In this document: piece by piece, positions 22,163 through 32,870 of the stretch
Layout: each line of letters opens with the position of its first letter
How positions within the stretch are numbered: position 1 is the first letter of the stretch
NCBI GenBank assembly: GCA_963576565.1
Contig: OY755038.1
Coordinates: 176,816,438-176,880,437, forward strand
From: Aspidapion aeneum
Taxonomy: Eukaryota; Arthropoda; Insecta; Coleoptera; Brentidae
DNA: 64,000 nucleotides
Reading direction: 5' to 3'
Position numbers and translations under genes: made by a program
Notes under the pieces: model-generated
Database searches by the model: none
Seen by the model: only the letters and a program-made list of their open reading frames with translations
Told to the model about the DNA's origin: nothing

Positions 22163-22406
22163 ATATACAGTCTGCCCCAAATTAACTGTCCACTCGACTG
22201 CTAACTTCTTTATTATACGAATATTTCAAATTAGCAAACGTAGCATTTTCAATGACCTTTAAGATGGTAAAATCTAAATAGAAGCCTTTTTGTTTAGAAT
22301 TTAAAAATGTATAAAAAACATTGAAATATACGTATTAGATAAAATGTAAAATATGTTATTTTATCAAAAACTTCTTGTCTTTATTAATTACTAACAGCCT
22401 GTATAT
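22163..22406. mobile_element. Possible 244-bp TIR element
   Basis: ATATACAGTCTGCC at the left and, reversed from the right, ATATACAGGCTGTT are short inverted repeats with AT-rich non-coding sequence between. No clear TSD, so this is tentative. Confidence 0.35.
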
Positions 22407-22643
22407 GTAGAGAAGTCCCATCAGTATTTTTCTAGGCTATTTTTAAAATTTTAGGACCCTAGATCTTTTTTCGTTTGAGCGTTATTGGCTTCTAGGGCCA
22501 TGGCAAGTAATTTTCGACATGTTTCTAGCAGTCAAATATACCCAAACAAAAATAAAAAAAAGAAGAAATCGAGCAGAAAAGTTATGGACTTTATGAACCA
22601 ATATTATAGTTTATAACATACATTACCTGTGTATTATTTTTAA

Positions 22644-23942
22644 AAAATTTTAAATTTGAAGGAAGTTCACGAGGTATAAAGTCTTAACAAAAAGTTTCAC
22701 GGGCAAGACCTCAGAGGTAAAGGTAGCTACGGGGACGCATTTCTGCCTCATTAGGCTTCATTCAGCCCGAGCATAACCATAAAATGGAAGGAGATGAAAT
22801 GATGATGTGGGTAACTGAAAAAGAAATATGAAATATGGTGTTTACTGAGGAGAGACCAACTGTCAATTTGCAGCTTCGGTCAGGGTTGCCTCGGTTTTGA
22901 GGCTAATTTTGACGTCGCGACGGAGACAGATATAATCTGCTCACAGAAAACAGCCTGAGCCCTGGATTTTTTTAAATTTGAAGGAAGTTCACGAGGTATA
23001 AAGTCTTAACAAAAAGTTTCACGGGCAAGACCTCAGAGGTAAAGGTAGCTACGGGGACGCGTTTCTGCCTCATTAGGCTTCATTCAGCCCGAGCATAACC
23101 ATAAAATGGAAGGAGATGAAATGATGATGTGGGTAACTGAAAAAGAAATATGAAATATGGTGTTTACTGAGGAGAGACCAACTGTCAATTTGCAGCTTCG
23201 GTCAGGGTTGCCTCGGTTTTGAGGCTAATTTTGACGTCGCGACGGAGACAGATATAATCTGCTCCCAGAAAACAGCCTGAGCCCTGGATTTTTTTAAATT
23301 TGAAGGAAGTTCACGAGGTATAAAGTCTTAACAAAAAGTTTCACGGGCAAGACCTCAGAGGTAAAGGTAGCTACGGGGACGCGTTTCTGCCTCATTAGGC
23401 TTCATTCAGCCCGAGCATAACCATAAAATGGAAGGAGATGAAATGATGATGTGGGTAACTGAAAAAGAAATATGAAATATGGTGTTTACTGAGGAGAGAC
23501 CAACTGTCAATTTGCAGCTTCGGTCAGGGTTGCCTCGGTTTTGAGGCTAATTTTGACGTCGCGACGGAGACAGATATAATCTGCTCCCAGAAGACAGCCT
23601 GAGCCCTGGATTTTTTTAAATTTGAAGGAAGTTCATGAGGTATAAAGTCTTAACAAAAAGTTTCACGGGCAAGACCTCAGAGGTAAAGGTAGCTACGGGG
23701 ACGCGTTTCTGCCTCATTAGGCTTCATTCAGCCCGAGCATAACCATAAAATGGAAGGAGATGAAATGATGATGTGGGTAACTGAAAAAGAAATATGAAAT
23801 ATGGTGTTTACTGAGGAGAGACCAACTGTCAATTTGCAGCTTCGGTCAGGGTTGCCTCGGTTTTGAGGCTAATTTTGACGTCGCGACGGAGACAGATATA
23901 ATCTGCTCCCAGAAAACAGCCTGAGCCCTGGATTTTTTTAAA
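22644..23942 (+). repeat. 322-bp tandem unit, four forward copies
   Basis: The marker AAATTTGAAGGAAGTTCA recurs at 22652, 22974, 23296 and 23618, exactly 322 bp apart. Units differ at only a few positions: unit 1 has GACGCATTT where the others have GACGCGTTT, and TCACAG where the others have TCCCAG; unit 4 has TTCATGAGG. Each unit is non-coding, GC-richer than its surroundings, and ends CTGAGCCCTGGATTTTTTT. The left flank contains AAAAAATTTTAA, which also occurs just right of the whole array. Confidence 0.95.
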
Positions 23943-24866
23943 GGGCTCAGGCTGTTTTCTGGGAGCAGATTATATCTGTCTCCGTCGCGACGTCAAAATT
24001 AGCCTCAAAACCGAGGCAACCCTGACCGAAGCTGCAAATTGACAGTTGGTCTCTCCTCAGTAAACACCATATTTCATATTTCTTTTTCAGTTACCCACAT
24101 CATCATTTCATCTCCTTCCATTTTATGGTTATGCTCGGGCTGAATGAAGCCTAATGAGGCAGAAACGCGTCCCCGTAGCTACCTTTACCTCTGAGGTCTT
24201 GCCCGTGAAACTTTTTGTTAAGACTTTATACCTCGTGAACTTCCTTCAAATTTAAAAAAATTCAGGGCTCAGGCTGTTTTCTGGGAGCAGATTATATCTG
24301 TCTCCGTCGCGACGTCAAAATTAGCCTCAAAACCGAGGCAACCCTGACCGAAGCTGCAAATTGACAGTTGGTCTCTCCTCAGTAAACACCATATTTCATA
24401 TTTCTTTTTCAGTTACCCACATCATCATTTCATCTCCTTCCATTTTATGGTTATGCTCGGGCTGAATGAAGCCTAATGAGGCAGAAACGCGTCCCCGTAG
24501 CTACCTTTACCTCTGAGGTCTTGCCCGTGAAACTTTTTGTTAAGACTTTATACCTCGTGAACTTCCTTCAAATTTAAAAAAATCCAGGGCTCAGGCTGTT
24601 TTCTGGGAGCAGATTATATCTGTCTCCGTCGCGACGTCAAAATTAGCCACAAAACCGAGGCAACCCTGACCGAAGCTGCAAATTGACAGTTGGTCTCTCC
24701 TCAGTAAACACCATATTTCATATTTCTTTTTCAGTTACCCACATCATCATTTCATCTCCTTCCATTTTATGGTTATGCTCGGGCTGAATGAAGCCTAATG
24801 AGGCAGAAATGCGTCCCGTAGCTACCTTTACCTCTGAGGTCTTGCCCGTGAAACTTTTTGTTAAAA
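23943..24866 (-). repeat. Same 322-bp unit, three reversed copies (last truncated)
   Basis: At 23943 the orientation flips with no spacer. Reversed units start GGGCTCAGGCTGTTTTCTGG at 23943, about 24266 and 24588. The third stops after CTTTTTGTTA near 24866. The forward and reversed halves thus form one palindrome with arms of about 0.92 kb and near-perfect pairing. The outermost reversed unit carries the same G-to-A variant (GACGCATTT when read in unit orientation) as outermost forward unit 1. Confidence 0.95.
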
Positions 24867-24879
24867 AATTTTAAGGCTA

Positions 24880-25190
24880 AATAAAATAAATGGATCCTTG
24901 ACGGATCTGATACCTTCCCAGCAACCCTATTAGCATACTTCAAGTGAAGCCATAATATAATCAGCCTTGAAAATAGTTTTTTGTAAACATCTCAGAAACT
25001 AAGGTCCTAACGAAGTTTTTGGTTACAACACAAATTATTGAGCAAAATGTTATCTACTATATTCCGAAAACCGCATACCTATTGATACGATGCTCCGTTA
25101 ACAAGTTAGCATTTTTAAAATGTTTTAATTGTCAAAAACTTGTCATTAGCATTTGACCAAAATCTAATCAGCTCGTTAGAGTGTCGAATA
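24880..25190 (-). repeat. Dispersed repeat family D, 3' part (copy 5, split)
   Basis: Read on the minus strand this matches the 3' part of family D: ATATGCGG (as CCGCATAC), TTTTTGGTTACAACACAAAT and ATGGATCCTTGACGGATC. The copy is interrupted at GTCGAATA (25183-25190) by the hAT-type element and resumes at 26286. Confidence 0.85.
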
Positions 25191-26285
25191 CAGTGGCGGC
25201 TGCTACAAGGAGTGTGCTCCCAAAATTAAACAACAAACAGTATTTTTAATTGATTTATTTAAAAAAAGTAAAATCATTCCGTACGAGATGTCTAGTTTCT
25301 TTTTTTAGTCTGTGATTAACAAAACGCGAATAATTGGGTAAACTTTTTAAGCGTAAATAATAACAAGCCGGCAGCACCGCGCGGGACAAAATTTCAATTT
25401 CACCCGTTTTTCAGCGGCTGGCTGTTCTCGCGCGGGGCGGCAGAAATGTTTGTTTTAGTTCACGTCGGCCATATTCATCGTGCGAAAACGTTCGTTGCCG
25501 TTCCTACGTATTGCCGGTTCTATCCTTGTTTGTTTTGATTTGGAGTAGGTCAGTAGTTAAAAGCCTTGCCAGTCGCGTATATATTGTTTGTTTTTGTTTT
25601 TGTTTGTTTTTAAAATGGAAATAAATACCGTCGATTATGTAATTAACTGTGCAAATTGAAAAAACGTTGACATATGAACTTCAATTACAAATAAAATCTT
25701 TACGACCACATAGACCGGACTTAAAATCCTAAAAATTAACCAAAATTTTAGTGCAAATAATAAAAAATTATACGATGCTGAAAGCTGGTTGTGAAAAACA
25801 GAATGCTTTTTTTTGCTTTATTTGTCTTAATATGAATAATCCACGGAGTGAGCCTGCGTGGGTGGCAAAGCGAATGTGTGATATCAAGCACTTTGTTGAG
25901 AAGGTAAAGACACAAAGTAAGTGCTACTTATTTAAATAACCACATAAAATTTTCTAGGCTAGGCAAGACTGATATTAGGTGCCAATTGAATAGTTCCTAT
26001 AGGCAAAACATTACTAAATAGACATATAGTTAGTAGGTTAGTAGATTGTTTAAAATTCTGTGGGATTTTTGAGGTTGCTCTACAGGGTTATGGTGAGTCT
26101 AAAACTGGTGCTAATCCGATCAGTTTGCGCAAGTAAAAGAAGGGCGAATATACTTTGTCTATAAACAAATAAACTAAAAACTACACCAAGTAGCTGCTTG
26201 TAAAATTGTTTAGGTAAGTTTATTTTATATCCTTTTCCATGCAATAGCCCCCCCCCCCAATTTATAAAGCCGCCAGCAGCCACTG
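25191..26285. mobile_element. hAT-family non-autonomous transposon with 8-bp TSD, 1,095 bp
   Basis: Ends: CAGTGGCGGCTGCT on the left and, reversed from the right, CAGTGGCTGCTGGCGGC. The flanking octamers are GTCGAATA (25183-25190) and GTCCAATA (26286-26293), one mismatch. Removing the element restores a continuous copy of family D, so the insertion site is known to the base. Inside, 25370-25530 is CG-rich with GCGCGGGGCGGC, and a zinc-finger remnant of a transposase follows at 25751. The catalytic region is absent. Confidence 0.88.
25751..25939 (+). pseudogene. hAT transposase N-terminal zinc-finger remnant
   Basis: 62 codons opening with TTG. Residues 14-52 contain CEKQNAFFCFICLNMNN, then an AW pair and DIKHFVEKVKTQ. 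The FFCFICL followed by AW, then a D-x-KHF-x-x-K helix, is the layout of the TTF-type zinc finger at the amino end of many hAT and ZMYM-like transposases, where it binds DNA. It lies inside hAT-type ends with an 8-bp TSD. The frame ends before any dimerisation or catalytic region. Confidence 0.55.
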
Positions 26286-26468
26286 GTCCAATACTATTTC
26301 ACCTGAAAATTTTATGAACATCGGTTTAGCGATTCAGGAGCTATCGTGTTACGGACAGACACACACACAGACAGGTCAAAATACACCCAAATAACACATT
26401 TTGGGCGTTATCTCAATTTTTTTTTCGTCGAAACTAATACCTTCTCTAGCTATTGCTACGCGGGCTAG
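26286..26468 (-). repeat. Dispersed repeat family D, 5' part (copy 5, continued)
   Basis: On the minus strand it runs from TACCTTCCTAGCCCGCGTAG (26465 downward) through GGCTAGAGAAGGTATTAG, AACGCCCAAAATGTGTTATT and CGTAACACGATAGCTCC to GGTGAAATAGTATTGGAC. It has the full 5' hairpin (TACCTTCCTAGCC against GGCTAGAGAAGGTA). Confidence 0.85.
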
Positions 26469-28489
26469 GAAGGTAAAAATATAACACAATGGTAATTTAA
26501 GATTTATCATTTTATAATTTTTTATCAATTTTGACTTATCGACTACCACACACAAGTTATAGAGTATCTTGAATTGAATATTTTAGAAAATTGTTTTAGG
26601 TTTCTTTTTTTGGTTTTTCTTATTAAGCGAGCATATGTGTGTCATTATGTAACATTAAAAAAAAGTAATCTTAAAAACGAAAGTTAGTTAAACAAACTTA
26701 GTATTTTTAAAAAATTTTCCAATTCTAAAAAAATTCACTTAGGAAAAGTTTACCTCTTTTCGCCCCGAGTCGAATAGTCAAACAGTATTTTTTATTATTT
26801 CTCTTGAGCAGCCCGCAGCGGATTAAAACCACAGATAGAGGATAAAACGAGATTGCTAATTTAGAACCTTTAAATAATAAATTTGTAATCTGTTTTTCTT
26901 AAAAAGGTTGCTTTTCTAATTGAGTCAAAGGACACCCATACCCCAAACTAGAACTATATAGAAAGGTAAAAAGTTTATCATTTACTTCACACACCATCAC
27001 TTCGTGGCACAAATCATCTAATTTTTATTTCCATTTTTCCCTAAACCGAACATAGGAGGGTCAAAGGGAATTAACTTCCCCCCGAAATGTTTAGGACTAA
27101 AAAAAAAGGAAATATTTAGTAATGATATGTAGTAGAGATATGGGCAATTCGCATTTTTTTATGGCAAAATTGACCGATTGTTAAAATTTGCGCTTATAAC
27201 ACCTGAAAACATGCTCAAACTAAAGTTTGTTTAAGTATTCTATTTTCTAAAAAAGACTAAAATATTAACCGTATTTTATAGCTTGATAACACCAATAATT
27301 TTATTCATTTTAGCAGTTATGTTTTAAAGAATATTACTTGATTTGGCTGCGAAATTCATCCAAGATTTGAGCAGCTGCTGAAATATATTCTGAATTTTTT
27401 GTCACTCAAAATAGGTTTTGTATCAAGAAAAACCTAACCACCAAAATTTTTCAGAACGTCTGTCTATCTGGGACACGATAACTCAAAAATCAATAAAAAT
27501 ATTTTAGCCATTTAACTGTAAACGTGCCGATTTTGAGAAAGAACTTATTAAAAAATAGTTTCAGAGGAATTTATTCATAGCTTTTTTTTAAAATAAAAGC
27601 AATAAGTTTATTGAAAATGTTTACTTAGTTTTATTTTCATCCATTTTGTAAAAAACGCAAAATTCACTCTTCAAGTTTTTTACTCCATTAACATTTTTTA
27701 TATTTAACACTTCAAAAACTCTTTTATTTTTTTATTAGTTTTTCAAATTCAATGACCCTACCTAGTCAATAGTTTTGCACTTGAATTTATTCTTCTAGCT
27801 ATCTATTTAGTCTGTAATTAGGCATGTGCCAAAATCGGGGCATAATTTTGTTCTTATTAATTAAGGTAACGTACTGTTCACACATTGATTGAAAACTTCA
27901 TGTTCAACAAAAATAAAGCTTCCCTGGCACGAATAACAACTAGGTCTTATAAATGGCTGTGCGCGCCATTTGTTTTTATTAAGCAGATCGAAACAAATCG
28001 CAGTACAATATTTAAAAAATTATATAACTTTTAGACCACAAAATATAATAAAATTGGACGTTGGATAAAATTCTTGCAACCTTTTTGTAATAACTAAAAA
28101 TAATGTCAGAACTTTGGTTTTCGAGATATAGAAAAGAAGAGAAACGCAACATTAATTTTAAAACAATATTTTCCATTTCAATATCATTTAATTGGAAATG
28201 TGTTAGATCCGTCATACTCGGTTTATGTATTATAATAGAAAGTGTGTGTGGTTCTTTAGCCTGATACACGTTAAATAAAGAAGCTCTCGTGAAAAGTGAA
28301 ATGCTTACCAAAATAATATTACAAATAGATAGTACTAAACCTGTGTAACGGAGAGTTTCAACCAGGCGACTTACGTAGACTATTAAATTCCAAGCCTCTT
28401 GGTTCAGAAATTACGATAAAATACGAAATTTGCATGCACTATCAGTACTTTCTAGCGACGATTGTCTCGCAGTAAATATAAAATATATA
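26469..28489. other. AT-rich spacer, no gene recognised
   Basis: No supported coding sequence or repeat. The minus-strand frame at 28012-28311 has no motif. Confidence 0.5.
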
Positions 28490-28499
28490 ATAAATTTAA

Positions 28500-29180
28500 A
28501 CAATATTTTTGAACTCTAGCTGGCAATGACACGCTGCAAAAGATGATGCAAGAATTTCTGCAGTCAAATAAAGAGATCAAGTAAGAAATAAAGGACTCCA
28601 GGGATACTGTTTCTACAGAGATAAAAATTCTGAGAGAGAACAAAAAATAAAACAGATAAAATGCACAAATCAAGTTTAGAAGAAGAAATAATTCGCCTAA
28701 AGGGTAACCTTAATAAAATAGAGCGGGATACAAAAAATATAAGCTAGTTTTCAACGAAATTTAAGAAAAAAACGAAGACTTAGAGGATCTGAAAACTTGT
28801 GTAGAAATAATTTACAAAACTTAGAAGTTGATTGAAATTCGGAATTGCCATCGTTTAGGAAAACTAGAGGGGATAGTCAGACCTTGCTCTTTGTAACTTG
28901 TGAGCTATTTTAGAAGAAAAAAACTCCAAAAACTGGAATATTTGTATCCCCCGAATACACCCAAAAGGAATACGCTGACCGCAAGATACATAGACGGCAC
29001 TTAAAAGAGTCTCGTGAAAACTGTAAGGAAGCGGAGATTAAAAGATACAAGTTGACAATCGAAGGAACGGAATTTACACCCGAAGATTTAAGAAAATTAG
29101 AAGAGCAAAAAGAAACTTTGAACCAACAACTGGGAAACACTAAAGTGAATAAGCAAATCCTAGCAAGAGCCGTACTTTAA
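28500..29180 (+). pseudogene. LINE ORF1 pseudogene
   Basis: ORF1 proteins of such LINEs are RNA-binding chaperones with an N-terminal coiled coil. Here a Lys/Glu-rich stretch with several stops (28530-28790, for example MMQEFLQSNKEIK) is followed by an open carboxy-terminal part at about 28930-29180. That part contains GIFVSPEYTQKEYADRK, then HLKESRENCKEAEIKRYKL, TIEGTEFTPEDLRKLEEQ and a TAA at 29178-29180. The F-V-S-x-D/E-Y-T-x-x-x-R pattern followed by a charged helix and L-x-I-x-G-x-x-(Y/F)T matches the C-terminal domain of insect LINE ORF1 proteins. Confidence 0.75.
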
Positions 29181-29403
29181 GATCGGATAAATTAAAAAAT
29201 AAACCTAAACTTAAAAAAAAAAATATTTTCTTTTAATATTTGTATGCTTATATTTTCTCAAATTTTGTTTGACTGTATCTACGTTTATCGGTTGTTTTAT
29301 TTGATATTTTGATGTTTTTAAAATTGATGAGTTTATACTTTAAAAGGGCTTTTTATTTTCCTTGTTTTAAAAAAAGTATAAAATAAACTAAATTTTAATA
29401 ATA

Positions 29404-29680
29404 GAGAATTATTGAAATACAGCCAGGCTATAATTGTGCCAGGCACTATTTTGACTCATTCACATTAAAAACTGACAGTTGGTCCTTCAAAATTGACATA
29501 CCAAAATCGAATTTAAAACTTTCGTCGTTTATTTTCAATTAATAAAAGAAGGGACTATTTATTCCGGTTCATATAGTAAACAAAGGCCGTATGTTGAAAG
29601 ATCACAGCTGATATTACAATGTGAAGGTGTCAAAATTGAGCCTGGCACTATTATAGCCTGGCTTTATTTCAATAATTCTC
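29404..29680. mobile_element. 277-bp MITE with ~52-bp TIRs and TA duplication
   Basis: GAGAATTATTGAAATA starts both ends, read inward, and the repeats continue through AGCCAGGCTATAAT and GTGCCAGGC to TTTTGAC. Flanking TA at 29402-29403 and 29681-29682 fits a Tc1/mariner-type target site. It sits in the spacer between ORF1 and ORF2 of the decayed LINE and so is younger than that insertion. Confidence 0.8.
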
Positions 29681-29859
29681 TAATTTTACATACATATAAT
29701 TGTAGTTACTTATAAATATTATTTCCCTGATCGACACTTTAAAGTTTTTCCACGTAGCACCGTTTTTTTTGGTTTTTATTCCATTTCTCCCGTGGTTTGC
29801 ACTCTGTCTTTTTCACGCTTAACTTGTGGATGCTAATATACAGCAGCTAAATTTTAATT

Positions 29860-30540
29860 TACAAAATATGATCACCAGTAATGCAGAAAGTCTAAATAAA
29901 CAGCTTCAACTAAAGTCTTTAAAAATTTTCCATGCAAATGTTCAGAACATAAGTAGCAATTTAGGGAGAGAGATTTGCAAAATTGTAATCTAAATTTTGA
30001 TATGGTGGTAAATGGTACTATCGGAGAGTTTTTCTGTTGGATGTGTTCGGTCAATTATGATTCCGGGCTATGACTTAATCGGCAATAATAGTCAATTTAT
30101 TAAAAATGATGAATAAGGAGTTATGACCTCAAAGTCAATAAATCACTAATATAAAATATTAAATTTTAAAAACCGAAAATTACATTTAAATCCAGGATAA
30201 ACTTGCGTTTTATAGATTCCTCTCTACTAACAAGAATCAATGCCTTGATGATTTAAAAAACTATTTAAATCAATTAAATCATTTAGATACTGATTATCAA
30301 ATACATAAATAGGTGATATTAATATTGATATTATAAAAGAGGACGAGTGCTCTAAAATTTATTTTAACTTAATGGCGGAGTTTAGTTCTTTATCGATGAT
30401 AAATGATTACCCTGGATTTGATGGTAATACAAAATCCTGCCACATATTTTTATATACTAATAAAAAAAATATATTATAATTTATACTTGAAACAAAAACG
30501 ATTTCGGAGCATCCTCCTATAGGACAAAAAAATCAAAAAA
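29860..30540 (+). pseudogene. LINE ORF2 endonuclease domain remnant
   Basis: LKIFHANVQNISSNL near 29920 is the degenerate start of an EEP endonuclease (usual L-x-H-x-N-x-Q). Next come IPGYDLIGNNSQF (30060), a CLDDL-NYLNQLN helix (30240-30285), GDINIDI near 30315 corresponding to the GDFN metal-binding motif, and the segment ending in ISEHPPIG near 30520, where SDH is expected. Several stops interrupt it. Confidence 0.7.
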
Positions 30541-31064
30541 TTCTCCAAATCAATCAAAAACTCTTTTTGTACATAAAAGGCTGGATTTAAATTGGCTTAC
30601 CAAGAATGCTGCCAAAATAAATTGCTGAACTTTTTCCAACTTGAATGAATGTGCCGTAAAACTGACAAATGATATCATAAGGAAAGAAAACGTACTGATT
30701 GGATATCCCAAGGCCTTGTCAAGTCGCTAAATAGAAGGGATGAGTTGTATAAAAATATGCAACAAAACCTTGAAAATATACAATTTATTTAAGAATTCAT
30801 CAACTACCGAAATCATCTAAATACTTTTCGTAAAGTCCAAAAAAGTAATTACTTTAAAAGTAAGTTGAAAGATGATCTCCGAAATAGTAAGCATGTGTGG
30901 GACAATATGAAAAAGGTAAAAATTGTTCATCTAAAAGTACAATAAATTATTTTAAAGTAGAAAATAAAACAATTTGCGACAATAAAATAAAGAATTCAAT
31001 TTTATTAAGTGGCAAAAGCAAAAATAAATAATAGGCTTTATTACAAAATTAAAAAACAATAAAT

Positions 31065-32183
31065 AACCCGGACACGACAATATAACAGCTGAAATTTTAA
31101 AACAACTTTTAATGTTTACAATTAAACCAATAACACATCTAATTAATCTTATTAATAAGACCAAAACAGTTTCAAATTTTTAAAAAAAATCTATTGTTAG
31201 ATCTATCTTCCAATCTCTTTTCCAACCAATTTCTTAAAAGTTTTAGAAATTGTAAGAAAAAGACAGCTGACCATATCCTTGAAAAAATTATTATATCTGA
31301 CAGAGAATATGGTTTCCAAAAAGAAAAACCTACAACTGATGTTTTGATATTACTAACGTCCGCAATATCAAACTTACTTGAAAGTGGCGAAAAATGTTTG
31401 TGTGCATTTCTCGATTTGACAAAGGCTTTTAAAACGGTTAGTCAATCCGACTTATTACAAAAAATTGAAGCCTCAGGGTTAAGGGAACCGATGTATAACG
31501 TACTCGAGAGTTATTTGTCGGATCGGGAACAGATGACAAAAGTTAATGGTAGAATCAGTGAAGCAGAAAATATTAAATATGGTGTACCTCAGGGTTCCGT
31601 ATTGGGCCCCATATCGTTTGTACTCTATACTATCGTTTGTACTCTGTACTAAATTATATATTTGAATTGGCACTGGAAGGTATGGTCTTCAACTTTGCCC
31701 AACATACGGATTTGATTTTTAAGGGGGAGACGTGGGGCGAGGTTAAACAAAGACCAGAGAATGACTGGACAAAAATTAAAAAATATCTTGACTCCAAGTT
31801 GCTTACTTTAAATTTTAACAAAACCAAATTTGTACCCTTTACCTCTCTTAAAAGCAATTAATTTACCTGACCACAGCCATCTACAAATTAACATTAATAA
31901 TGAAATCTTTAAAACAGATAAAGTATTAACTATGAATTACCTGGTTAATTCTCACTTTCGATGGAATAAACGTACAAAATATGTTATTAAATTACTAAGG
32001 GTTTTATTATACAGGTTTCGAATGCTAAAAAACATAATATTTAATCAAAAATACCTTAAAATATTTTATCACGCGTTAGTAGAGTCTGGCAACAGCTATA
32101 TCATCATTGCAAGGGGTGCTGCCTTGCACGAACATATAAGACATCTAGGAGTAACCCAAAAACGATTCCTTAAAATAATTTAG
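31065..32183 (+). pseudogene. LINE ORF2 reverse transcriptase, catalytic DD lost
   Basis: In order: NITAEILKQLL near 31080 (fingers), ILEKIIISDREYGFQKEKPT, motif A FLDLTKAFKTV (31410-31440, catalytic Asp present) and motif B YGVPQGSVLGPISFVLY (31577-31627). A stop follows and then, after a shift, FAQHTDLIF at about 31690, where FADD is expected. The two catalytic aspartates are replaced by Gln-His, so the enzyme cannot work. Thumb-type sequence (LTLNFNKTKFVPF) follows. The frame at 31830-32183 has NYLVNSHFRWNKRTKY and the ALVES block, ending in VTQKRFLKII. Family recognition is by motif order. Confidence 0.88.
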
Positions 32184-32870
32184 ACATAGAGATACTAAAA
32201 ATTTAGACCTAAGGCAGCTTTATTTTCTATACTCTGTTACATACTATAATAAATCATGTAAACATACTCCTATTTCTCACGACCATAATACCAGATACAC
32301 GAAACTTAAAATCAGAACTCAGCTGGAAAAATATCTGTTAGTAAGTGCAACTTCCACGACTTGTCGCCAAGATTTTATAGCTTTCTGCCTTAAATTAAAA
32401 TCAAAACGTGTAAAATCAAAAAAGAGATTGAAATTTCTGCTTAAGGAATTTATTTAAAATACTAACAGAACCATATTTGCTAATTTAACTGAAATGAATA
32501 TTCCCGAATAAATAACCATTATATAAAAAATTTAAAAAGGTCAAACAAATGAAAACAAAACTAATTCAATCTACGTGAAAAATGTCTTCTTTTGTTTTAA
32601 ACTTTAATACAAATTTAGGTATTTTCTCTTAGTTTCTAGTTAATTATGTAGTGTGTACTTGTTTTTTTAATATTTTTTAATTGTAGTTAGGTAGATATAG
32701 ATTTGTATGATTTTCTTATGTTATATCAAGATTTGCTTGCAAAAGAGAAATCAAATACTTTCGGACAGCCTGTTGGCTTTGTAGGTTTCTTGTTTTTCTG
32801 CAATCAAGGGCTTTGATATTTGTTAAACTCTACTGTTAATGCAAATAAACTAAAATTAAACTATTTATTA
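32184..32870 (+). pseudogene. LINE ORF2 C-terminal end and 3' UTR
   Basis: LDLRQLYFLYSVTYYN and HDHNTRYTKLKI (32200-32310) continue the C-terminal domain, with a CLKLKSKRVKSKK-rich tail ending at a TAA near 32456. From there to about 32865 is AT-rich 3' UTR. The final 110 bp (CAGCCTGTTGGCTTTGTAGG, then CAATCAAGGGCTTTGATATT) resemble Jockey-type tails that end in an A/T-rich simple repeat. Confidence 0.65.

Larger units (their letters stand above)
28490..32870 (+). mobile_element. Decayed non-LTR retrotransposon (Jockey/CR1-type), plus strand
   Basis: Layout is ORF1, spacer, ORF2 with endonuclease, RT and C-terminal regions, and a 3' UTR ending in CAAATAAACTAAAATTAAAC near 32840-32865. It is interrupted by a 277-bp MITE in the spacer. 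Numerous stops and frameshifts and loss of the RT catalytic motif show it is inactive. It is much more decayed than the LINE at 53-55.9 kb and of a different family. Confidence 0.85.

Noticed and set aside
22644..24866. CRISPR-like array
   Set aside because: Units are 322 bp with no spacers and lie in eukaryotic DNA; not a CRISPR.
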